From: Chaetorhynchus papuensis
Lineage: Eukaryota; Chordata; Aves; Passeriformes; Rhipiduridae
Direction of reading: 5' to 3'
DNA length: 64,000 bases
Assembly: GCA_013396525.1 (NCBI GenBank)
Contig: VWYX01000252.1
Coordinates: 900,364 to 964,363 of the forward strand
Shown: positions 30,701-40,223 of the stretch, one piece after another
Position numbering within the stretch: position 1 is the stretch's first letter
Layout: every line of letters starts with the position of its first letter
Notes under the pieces: model-generated
Databases searched by the model: none
What the model was told of the DNA's origin: nothing
The model's input: the letters and a program-made list of their open reading frames with translations, nothing else
Program-made: the position numbers and the translations under genes

Positions 30701-33700
30701 TGGTAATGTATTGCAAAACAGATTTATTGGTATCATGTTAACATTTATAAACATAGGCAAACTAAATGTGCAGGAGAATTTGGCGTCGGCAAATTGTGCT
30801 GTGTTCTGTGCAGCTTCTCTCTACAAAAAAACCTCGGTTCAGGTGCCTGAGCAGAGAGAGATTAGTGCTGGTTTCGTGGGTTTGAGAGATGTTGGGGGAT
30901 CTTTGTTGTTATTTAATCTCTCTTGCTTTTCAATATTCTGAGGAGGCTTTCAGTGGTGCCTTAGTTAAAGTATGTTTAAAAACAAAGGTATTCTTCTGCA
31001 TCTCTGCCACATAGTTACACCGTACTGCATTTTCAGTGAAGTTGGTGAAAAAATATTGGAGACTCAAGTGTTTACAGTTACGCTCGATTCCTGTGTGACA
31101 AAGCAGGTAGCCTGTAGTTTGGCTCGCTATTACTTTAAGTTTGAAGCATAATACCAACCCGCATAGTGATGCATTTTGGTATGGTGTGTCTCTCTGTGTG
31201 AACATCTCCAGCATCTTCCCCTCATTCAGTTTGATTGTTTAAGTGCCTTTCGTCGCTGGGTAAAGGGAAAAGAGAGACAGAGAAAGATTAGGTAGCTTTT
31301 TTGGAGTAACACGAAAACTCTATAGTAATCCTGGCTATGAAAGCCTGAAATTCTTCTCTCTTCTCCAAATTAATTCCCAGAATGGGTTCAAACTTCTCTG
31401 TAGGGGACCTGCAGGTCTCTGGTAGATCGCCACATGAGTTCAACCATCTGTTTTCTGATTACTGTCCTCTAATTTTTAGAGTTGACCTTGTGGTTCACTC
31501 CTTGAAGGACCTGCCAACTTCTCTTCCTCCTGGTTTTACCATTGGCGCTGTCTGCAAGTAAGTGTGGACGTGAGGCTTGGTTCTCTGAGGGTCTTGCATT
31601 TTATAGTGTTGGTAAAGGAGAGCAAAGGCAGCGTAGGTCCTTTTAGGTGTTCAAAGTTTCCTGTGATTAATCTCCAAAACAGTGGAAGCTCTAGTGGAAT
31701 GCTAAAGCTGCCCTGGTGTTCAATAGCTAGCAGGTGTGCTGGAAATTCTTGCTCTTGCAGTGATGACTGAGTGTTTTGGAGCCAGAAGCAGTTCTTCTGG
31801 GAAATGATAGCAGAACTGTTGAGCTTAACAGCCTTGCTTTAAATGATGTGTCAGGCATTCTGCACTTGCATTATTTTGCAGAAGGGAAAACCCACTTGAT
31901 GCTGTCGTCTTTCATCCCAAAAACTGCGGAAAAACACTGAGCCTCCTTCCTGAGAAGAGGTGAGTGAGAGAAGAAGGGGAAGACAGGTGTACAAACAGGA
32001 GGGGTCAGTTGGTTGATACTTTCAACTCCGTCAGCTCCTTGCTTTGTCCCATAGTGGTTTTACACTGCCTTTTGTGAGCGTTCCACAGACATTAACCTGG
32101 ACACACTTTCTGTAAAGAGTAACACGGTCTCAGGGGAGCGCTGCATAGTGAGTGAGGTTCATCTCTCAAGCCACCCTTGAGTGGCAATGCTTTCTCAAGT
32201 TAGAACTTTTCTTGCCACAGTCTCTCGAGTGAATTCCTGCTCTTTTGTATTGTGCCTACTGCTGGGGAATGCATACGATGCAGACAGGGCATCTGGTGCA
32301 GGATTTTGGCTTTCATGGACCTGAACTATGCTTTTGTTCTCACTCAGCCAGTTCTGATTTCTTCCTTGGTTTTTTGGCATTACTTTCTTGTGGTTTCTCC
32401 ATTTTTAATTACCTGTCTTTTCATAGAGGTTATTGGACTCTTTTGTCTGAGACAGATGAGTGAAATTACTGAGATTAAGGTAGCTATTAGAAATTATTTT
32501 TTTATATGTTAAAGTGAAAGAAATAAACTAGCTGTGACACAAACAAAGACTTGAGCTTCTGTGCATCTGGATAGCAGGAAAATCACGTCTGGTTTAGATT
32601 TCAGGTTACCAGGAGGAGGAAGCAGAAGGGCACATACTGATTTCATCAGTCTCATGACTAGTGACAGCACTCAAGGAAATTGCATGAAGCTGCATCAGTG
32701 GAGGTTTAGGTTGGATATCAGGAAAAAGGTTCATCACCCAGAGAGAGGTTCAGCACTGGAACAGGCTCCCAAGGGAAAAATGGTCCCAGCACCAAGCCTG
32801 ACAAAGCTCAAAGAGTGCTTGGACAATGCTCTCAGGCACATGGTAGGATTCTTGGGGTGTCCTGCACAGGGCCAGGAGTTGGAACTCGATGATCCTGATG
32901 GGTCCCTTCCAAATCAGCATACAATATGATTCTGTGACAAGAAGCGAACAGCATATATCTCGAGAAAGGAAATGCTGACTGCCCAGACTCACAGTTTTCT
33001 GTGGTTTCCAGTGATATACTCCAAGGTCTTTTGCTTACTGTATTTCTGTCTTTGATGAAGTTCCTCCGTTTTAGTCACTTCATCACTTAGTTGTCTGGCT
33101 TTGTGTCTTGGGGTGATTTTATGATGATGCTTTATTCCGTCTGCTTTAGGCCCAGAAAACAGTTGCTGTATGCCCCGGGGAGTGGGGCGGGGAGCCTTGG
33201 GCTCCTGCGCGGGCTCTGTTTAATTTCTCACTCTCTGTCTCTGTCTCTCTCTCTCTCTCCCCCCGGGTGCTCGGGACAGCGGGGACCGGGACGCTACATT
33301 GTTCCTTTTGTTGGATTGTTTTTTTCGCTAGCGTGAAGCAAAAAGTTTTTTCCCCCTCCCTTCCCGTAGCCTGGAGGCTGTACCGGGACTTCTCTTGGCG
33401 GTTTGTTTTTTGGGTTTGTTTTTTTTTTTCCTTGAATTCTTTCGGCTTTTCGGCCCGTCCGGGGAGCCGGCGGGACCGCCCCGAACCCGAGACCTCGGAG
33501 GAGCTGAACCAACACGAGAAAAGGACATTAAAATCCACCAACTTCGGCTGCTGCAAGGAGAAGACCCACGCCAGAAATCCAGCAGGTCCCCAGTTGCTGT
33601 GAGCTCTTTTCTCCTCCCGCCCCCAGAGCCAAGAGAAGGGCAGTCGCCATCTTTGCCTCTCGGTCACGCGGCGAGGGGGCGGGCGTGTAAGGTTCAAATT

Positions 33701-36700
33701 TTTTTTTTCTTTTTTTTCTTTCCCTTTTAGAGGAAACGCTTATTCCAGGGTGTTTTCTCCTGAAATTTGTCTCCAAAACCGAGACACTTTGTCTGGTTCA
33801 TTTTGGTGCAGCCGAGTCTTTTTTTCTGTGCTGAAAAGGCTGTCTTTCAAGGAGGTTTCATCAGTCTTTGACAGTGGCAAGGGACTGCACTCCGGAAGCA
33901 TATCCTGTAAATTGGCTCCTTGGGAGTTGCTTCAGACACGCTTTATGCTAAACTTCACAGAGTGGTATTCTTTCTTCTAAGGAGATACAAATGACTGACC
34001 GGATTTTTGCTCTTCATTTCAATTAAAAAAAAAAAAAAAAGTTACCATTTGTTTCCTTGAGATTTCTGTCATATACCTTGCTGGAGGAAATTGTTGGGAG
34101 TGTGCTGGATTTCAGTGATATTTTTCCCTGCAGTGTGATTGGAACCAGTTCACTTCGGAGAGCGGCTCAGCTCAAGAAGAAGTTCCCTCATTTAGAGTTC
34201 AGAGATATTGTATCCTTTCCTGGCAAGTTGTGGGAGCTGGGTAAAGCTGCAAACAGGAAAGTATAACTTTGTGTAAAATCTAGATTCAAGGCTGTTTGCA
34301 CCACCTGACTTACGGGAACAAACTGCTTCCTCGAAGGCTGCTCTCCGCTACCCCGTTCTGAGGGGGATGTAGCACTGTAGCCATCCCGTCCTCTGCTTTC
34401 TCATGAGGCTGTGAAGAAGCGACCGGCCTTGATCTAGCTGGGGTTCAGCATACTGATGAATTGTATGTTATGCAGTGTTTGAAAAGCTGCATGACGGTGC
34501 CTCCCATGTGTTTGTCACAGGCGTGTGACCAAATGTTGTTGGCTTTCCAGTAACCCTGGGTGCAGTTTGGACCACTAGTTCCGATCTGGGTGGCTGAACT
34601 GCTGAGAAAAGGCGTTGTTACTTCAGTCGTAGGAGCAGAGTTCTTTGAAATGCAGAAGAGTTGGGTGCTAATAGTGTACTTAAATGGCGCGCATATCTTT
34701 GCAGACTCAGCGCTTGAAGTAATATCCCATAATACTTGGCAAAATTCTATTTTAAGAACCAATTGTCCATATTTAACACTTCTTTCAGGATGGTACTGAC
34801 ATTCTCATTTGGAGACTGTTGGATTCTGTACAGTCTGTAAAGACTCAAGTGGTTGTAGGACTGTTTGCCTGCTGTTTCTATGCTTGCTTAATCACTTCTA
34901 CAGAGAGGAAACTTAAATACCCGTTTAAAGAAGCTAGATGAGAAGGAAGACTTCAGTGCCATTGTCCTGGCTGCTGCTGGGCTGAAGAGAATGGGCTGGG
35001 AAAATCGCATTGGCCAGGTGAGGCGCAGCAAAGCCGAAAATACAGTTCTCTGCTATCAACTGTTTGCCTTTCAGACCTTGTGGCTGTCCTGTCCAAGATA
35101 AGCGAGCAGTCCGCTGACTCCATTGCCACGTTAGCTTTTATTTGAGGCACTTCAGGAAGGAGTGGTTGGGTTTTTTGGTTGGTTGCTTTTTGCCTTCATA
35201 CAGAAATTTTTCATGTTCAGCTTTCCATGGTTCAGTAACAGTTTGTAATCTGATCAACACAGCACTTGTGTCTAGCAACGCAGCAGCGTGCAAGACTGAG
35301 ATTTTAGTGATTAGCTAATTCACAAAGTGTTGTACTCCGGTTGATGGAAAGTGCATTATCTCACTTTAGTGGTGGAAACACTGAGGCATGGGAAGGGAGA
35401 GGTGATATTTCTTTGGTCTGACATGAAATCAGTTGGTATTAGAGATGGAAATCTGGCTCCTGTTTCCTAAATTCTGAACAGTGCAACTTGAGTTAACTCT
35501 TGCTTTTACTTTCTTCCAGCTCCTAGGCCCTGAAGATTGTCTGTATGCTGTTGGACAGGTACTTTACAACTTTTGTTCCTTAAGCCATGCCTAAAGGGCA
35601 CTGAAAGCCAGCAGCAGTACGATATATCTGAGTAGTTAATTGTGCTGAAGACTTCTCATGTCTTGGTTACCAGAAAAGTACTTAGATCTCTTTTTTGTCG
35701 GCTGTTACGCTGTTTTAGGCACAGCTTGTTGGAAGAATGGGAGTCTGCTCTCCTATCCAGTGTAGTGGGGGGTGATTTCTGTCAGTAATAGAAAAACAGT
35801 AAATGGGAAAGCTAATGTGTGCATAGCTACAGTGGGGCAACGTGGCAGACATGGAGCAGGTTCTGGCAGGATCGGTATTATCCTGCACCGGGATAACTGC
35901 AAAGCCGCTGCCGCGTCTTTGCTCTGTGATGCTGCCTTTTTTGTGCGCAGTGTCCTGACTCCTGCTGGGTGGAGCTGAAACACCTGTCTCGGAGCACATT
36001 CTTAGTGCTCCTGTTTTTAGGTGGGCAGTCTGTTCCAGTCTATGCTGGCTGCATGGCTGAGTTTGTGCAGGATTGCCCTGCTAGTATCAAACTTACTAAA
36101 CCAGAGCTGGTGATCTGTTAGTGTTTGCAAGTGATGAATCTGCACATGCAGTCTGAAAAAGTGATTTTGATCATGCACGTATCAGGTACCGTGCAGAGTT
36201 CTAGAATGGTTTGAGGTGGCAGCATGATCTTTAACACTTGGGCTGAGTAAGTCCTGATCTTCTGTTTATAGCAGCTACCGTAGGATGACTCTGCAGCCAG
36301 TGGAGTGTATTGTAATTCATTTCTGTAAACATTGCTCCCTTAGTGAAAAGGGTCTGAGCCTCTGAGTTCTGTTTCAATCAAATCAATCAATGCTGAGTGC
36401 ACATGCAGATGCAGGAAGTTGAAAAATTATTATATTTTGTTGTGTATTTCTTCTCCTAGGGTGCCTTAGCAGTGGAAGTTCGTGCCAAAGACCAAGAGAT
36501 ACTCAATATGGTATCTGCCTTGCATGATGCAGACACCGTGTTGCGCTGCATTGCTGAGAGAGCCTTTATGAAGCGTTTGGTAGGTCTGGCATCCTTGCTC
36601 TGCCTGCAGCAGTAAATACTGATCTGCTAGTTGACTTGATGCCATAGTACGGGAAATCTGTTACATTTCTTTAAAACTGCAAAGGACAGTACTTTGGAAT

Positions 36701-37908
36701 AGAAAAAGGCCCGAAGAGTGATGGGCAGGGTTGTGTGCAGCCTAAACTTTTCAGGGGCCTCTGCTTTGAATGTGTTGGGTAGGAGCCTCAGTGTCAGCTG
36801 CTTTGTGTTTTAGGAGGGTGGATGTAGCGTCCCTGTTGCTGTCAACACCCTGCTGAAGGATGGCCAGGTGAGGAGTACTTCGTATTTTTCATGGATTATT
36901 TCTGAAAACCTATTCCAAGTGTGTGCATGTTCCCTAATATTTTCCTGAAGATAATTTCAGCAGGTATCTTTATAGCCAGTTTGGGCGGATAGTCTCCTAA
37001 CTTGACCCTCCTGTGTTTGCATCCAAAGCAGGAGTACAAGAATGGGTCCAGCTACTGAAGCCGTCTTTCAGAAAATTCCCTTATAATACGTACCAGATTC
37101 CTCCCTCCACCCTCACTGCTTATTTAGTGTTGTCCTGAGATCTGAAAATACTGCTTCTGACCCTACTAAGCCTGTTTTTAGACAATGGAGTGTGATTAAG
37201 GAGGTGGGAAACTAGAAAAAAGTTCAGCCTTTTCTTTGAGGAGTCATGTCTTCCCTAACAGGGATTACATATACTTGTATTGTACTGCTATTCATCCGAT
37301 CCCACTGCATGACAAAAGCCTTTCCCTCCAGACTCAGCTTTGTATATTGGGTGGGTTTTTTTAAAGAGGGGGTAGTTGGCTGTTTGTTTGCTTGTTAATG
37401 TGGTATTAATCCATTCTGTATATTTTTCCAAGTTGTATTTGACAGGAGCAGTCTACAGCTTGGATGGATCTGATAGCCTGAAGGAGACCATGCAGACCAG
37501 TGTTACTTATCCCCATCAGGTACGTGAACCATGGTGGCTTCGAAATTCAAACCTGAAGCTAAATGACAAAACCCAGACCTTTAGAAATAGATTACATTTG
37601 GTCTGGTTTCTTGTAAGCTGTAACAGCATGCTGTTCTTGAGGCCTCAGACTAGATTTTACCCTGTTTCATGGGTGTCTTAATTCCTTGCTTACTATTTTC
37701 CTGATGCCTTACTTTGAGGTGTTTCTATTTGCAGAATGAAGATGGACCGAACGATGACGTGCAGCACGTTGGCATCACGGCCAAGAATGTTCCTGGTCAG
37801 GCCCAGGAAGCTGCAGAGAACCTAGGTGTTGAACTAGCTAGTTTACTTCTGAGCAAGGGAGCAAAGCATATCCTTAGCGTGGCAAGGCAGCTCAATGATG
37901 CCCGCTGA
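27724..37908 (+). CDS. HMBS: Hydroxymethylbilane synthase (porphobilinogen deaminase), complete coding region in 13 exons
   Basis: Cytosolic third enzyme of haem synthesis; joins four porphobilinogen molecules into hydroxymethylbilane. Exons: 27724-27870, 29418-29490, 30168-30217, 30314-30369, 31480-31557, 31882-31959, 34134-34209, 34904-35017, 35520-35558, 36460-36579, 36814-36867, 37433-37519, 37735-37908. Phases close to 381 residues against 361 in human; the extra 20 lie in an Ala/Gly-rich N-terminus. Visible: RVGTRRSQLARIQTD substrate-binding segment, catalytic Asp in HSLKDLP (about residue 119), VIGTSSLRRAAQL, and the dipyrromethane-anchoring Cys in EGGCSVPV (about 281). Exon 1 runs straight into VGTRRSQ, so the separate mammalian housekeeping leader exon is not seen. 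Intron 7 looks U12-type. Intron 6 holds a CR1 fragment and a GC-rich LTR-like insert. The start is the first in-frame ATG after the promoter. Confidence 0.96.
28213..28393 (+). promoter_or_regulatory. HMBS: Cluster of GATA sites in HMBS intron 1
   Basis: Four plus-strand WGATAR sites in 181 bases: AGATAG 28213-28218, AGATAA 28273-28278, AGATAA 28302-28307 and AGATAG 28388-28393. In mammals the erythroid HMBS promoter with GATA1 sites lies at the corresponding place, between the housekeeping promoter and the shared coding exons. An erythroid enhancer or promoter role is inferred. I could not place an alternative first exon. Confidence 0.45.
32600..32936 (+). mobile_element. CR1 LINE fragment in HMBS intron 6
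   Basis: Diverged CR1 3' end: GATATCAGGAAAAAGGTTCA, CACTGGAACAGGCTCCC, GTTGGAACTCGATGATCCTG, GGTCCCTTCCAA and a terminal ATGATTCTGTGA. It belongs to a different, apparently older subfamily than the copies near 23.6 and 57.6 kb. The 5' limit is uncertain. Confidence 0.8.
33165..33700 (+). mobile_element. Possible solo LTR (endogenous retroviral remnant) in HMBS intron 6
   Basis: A sharply bounded GC- and CpG-rich block inside an otherwise AT-rich intron. It begins near CCCCGGGGAGTGGGGCGGGG, has a CT-rich run at 33230-33261, an ATTAAA at about 33525, and ends in a long T-rich stretch. Unlike the promoters in this window it is not next to a first exon, and it resembles the U3-R-U5 layout of avian LTRs. 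No gag/pol/env frame is present, and I could not find convincing target-site duplications. A private intronic CpG island is the alternative. Confidence 0.4.
34210..34903 (+). other. HMBS: HMBS intron 7, candidate U12-type GT-AG intron
   Basis: Donor GTATCCTTTC at 34210 is an exact match to the minor-class consensus. The 3' end has a branch-like TTGCTTAAT about 13 bases before the CAG acceptor at 34901-34903 and no long pyrimidine tract. The join reads FRDI|RGNLNTR, as in the HMBS family. Confidence 0.75.
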
Positions 37909-38028
37909 ACCCGGGGTGTGGCCAGCAGGGGTGCTACAACGCTAGCTACAAGTCTCTGCAGGTACATCACGATCCTCTGGAGGGATTTATTTCAACATTC
38001 ACACCAGTCTTACCTGATGTTTGGGTGC

Positions 38029-38034
38029 AATAAA
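38029..38034 (+). promoter_or_regulatory. HMBS: HMBS polyadenylation signal
   Basis: AATAAA 120 bases after the HMBS stop, followed by T/G-rich sequence. A second AATAAA at 38314-38319 could serve a longer transcript. Confidence 0.75.
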
Positions 38035-38440
38035 CCTGAAATACTAAGTCAACTAACTTGAGTAGTTTCTGCTCTTCAGAGTTTTCATCCCTCTCCACAT
38101 TTCTCTAAATTGTTAAGTGCCTCTTAGAAGTTTTGTCGGCAATTTTTGCAATTCCCCCCCAGGTCAGGCCCCTTCTGTGGAGTCCCCTCTCGGCAGTAGC
38201 TGTATATAAGGAAAAATTAAAAATAAAAGTGTCTTTTAGTGTTCAGTTCCATTTAGGAGCAAAGTGCCTTGTAGAAGCACTGAAGCGGCAACGTCTTGGG
38301 GCGCTGTTCTGTAAATAAAGCAGTTTTATTTTCTAGGTAACGTGCACTGAATGGAACAGAGGTAAAGTGAGAGGTAAATTATGGGTCCTTATCGAGTAGC
38401 TCTCGCATTCAGCTTTTGACCGGCCTCCGGCCGGTTCTGG

Positions 38441-38472
38441 TACCACCCCCACCCCCCCCCTCTCCCCCCCGC
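38441..38472 (-). repeat. C-rich run, G-quadruplex-capable on the minus strand
   Basis: On the minus strand this reads as four or more runs of G with single-base interruptions. It sits just 3' of the H2AX relic in that gene's orientation. Next to it is a perfect 7-bp inverted repeat, ACCGGCC/GGCCGGT with a 3-base loop, at 38419-38435. Confidence 0.6.
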
Positions 38473-38553
38473 AGCCACGGCCGCCGCCCACGCTTCTCCT
38501 CCCCTTCCCTCCTCCTCCACGGATCGCTGTTCTCCGGAAGAGGGGCAGCTGGT

Positions 38554-38880
38554 CTAGTACTCCTGCGACGGCTTCCTGCGTCCCTACTCGCCGCCGGCAC
38601 CGGTCTTCCTGGGCAGCAGCACGGGCTGGGTGTAGGGCAGGACGCCGGCCTGCCCGATGGTAACGCTGTCTAACAGCTTGTTGAGCTTCTCGTCGTTTCG
38701 TATTGCTAGTATTATGGGACGGGGGTTGATGGGCGTTTTCTTGCTCTCACGTGCCAGCTTACCGGGGAAAATCGGGTGGCTGCCAGAGAAGTGCCTACTG
38801 GAAGGCCACATTCCTAGATCAGCTAGCAGAGAGATTAATTTCTCTCTATTCATATGCCCAGATGCCAGGTAATCCAGCAG
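38554..38880 (-). pseudogene. H2AX: H2AX histone relic: C-terminal half with an in-frame stop before the SQEY tail
   Basis: Minus-strand frame from 38880 down. The readable part LARESKKTPINPR, LAIRNDEKLNKLL and QAGVLPYTQPVLLPRKT aligns with the end of the H2A fold and docking domain, about two thirds identical to canonical H2A by eye, and is followed by GAGGE and a TAG at 38584-38586. After that stop the same frame continues RRKPSQEY and a second TAG at 38554-38556; SQEY is the phosphorylation motif unique to H2AX. The H2A N-terminal tail and first helices are absent; about 45 unrelated-looking residues precede the conserved part, and upstream LLDYLAS only weakly recalls the LEYLTA helix. Synteny (HMBS, H2AX minus, DPAGT1 minus) supports a decayed true H2AX locus. 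A short expressed H2A-like gene is the less likely reading. Confidence 0.8.
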
Positions 38881-40223
38881 CTAGTTACTGGACAGACTGA
38901 GTGTTTAAGGCCAGGTACTGAAGGCTTTCATAATGTTTGTATGTGTTAATGAATATACTCTACTAGTGTAGTACAAACTGTGCAAACTTTGTATACTTAC
39001 AAACCGATTGGCTGGAGAGGAGGAAGAGGATTCGGCCATTCCTACCATTCACGCTTGAGTGCTGTGTTTTCTGTGTTGATTGGTGCCGCTGGACACAGGC
39101 ATTTTTGCCTTCTGGAAATACATTCTGAGCCTTGTTACTAGCTGGACTTGGATGTATGGAATTGTGGTGCCCTTGCATCTATTAGGGTACTGGACCCGGC
39201 AATTTTTACTCTCACCTGCCTCGGCATCCCCGTTTTCTACTGTTGCATTATTTCACTTTTCACTACCATTACTCTTGCAAAAACTCTATAACTTGGTACT
39301 CCAGTGGCTGTTCTGTGTTTTTCTGTCGGGTAGGTAGCAATTCTGTGTTGAACCATGGTGCTAGATACTGCTACATAAATAATTATTTGTATTTGAGGAA
39401 AAGGTATTGGCAATCTGCAGGGTCTTTGTTCCATGTTAATCTAAGGGTTTGACTGATACCCTGTTAAGGCAAGGACATGGTGATTCTTACTCTGCTAGCC
39501 TGTTCCAGATGTGTCCTCTTCCACGGAGGAAGGCAGACAATAAAGATGTTCAGAATTAAGAGCTCGTCCGCACGAGTGTTCCCAGTAGCCATAAAAAAGG
39601 AGGGAGTCTACTGCAGAAATGATCAGCTGCCTAACAGAGTAGAAAACCAGAGATGGATCATATAACCTAGTTTCACTACATGTCAATACTGTTGAGGCAA
39701 AGCACTGCAGGGGAAAGGGTACCATGAATTATTTTATTCTTGGAGCACTCTGAGTTTTGAGTATGGGTTATCACATGTCATTCTATGTTCATGGACCAAA
39801 AACAGGATTGGAGAAGCCAGGAGTGGAGTCTGGTTTACTTATTCTGCTCTACGGAGTCTCACTGAAATTAAATTGCAGTTTCCTCTCTTGGTGAACAGTA
39901 ATGTCTTTGTCAGAGATTCCATCTTTCCCATTTTCCCTAAGTGCTGTCATTTGTTTCCCCTCTCAAAGGTATTCCTAGTAACAATGATATCCAAGTAGCA
40001 GTGAATCTTTTCTATCAGCAGAATTGGACAAAAGCCTTTGGTTCACAAAAAAACCCACCCAAACCCGGTTCAAAACTAGCCCACGCAAAGCAGTTGCTTG
40101 CGTTTTGACAGGTATTCTGAGATTCTCAGAGGACTGGAGTAAGATCAGTTGAATCATTTGGTCAAGCAATTGGAGAAAATGGACTGGCAGGCAGAACTCT
40201 TTCCCTTGCTCCTGACAGTCCAG
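38881..40223 (-). other. DPAGT1: Interval with probable DPAGT1 3'UTR
   Basis: No coding exon is recognised. On the minus strand an AATAAA (plus-strand TTTATT at 39733-39738) lies about 490 bases after the DPAGT1 stop and could end its 3'UTR. The missing 5' half of the H2AX locus would be expected around 38.9-39.3 kb, but no histone-like GC-rich sequence is present there. Confidence 0.4.

Noticed and set aside
33146..33697. Open frames within the GC-rich block of HMBS intron 6
   Set aside because: No similarity to retroviral or host proteins recognised; the block looks like LTR or CpG-island sequence.
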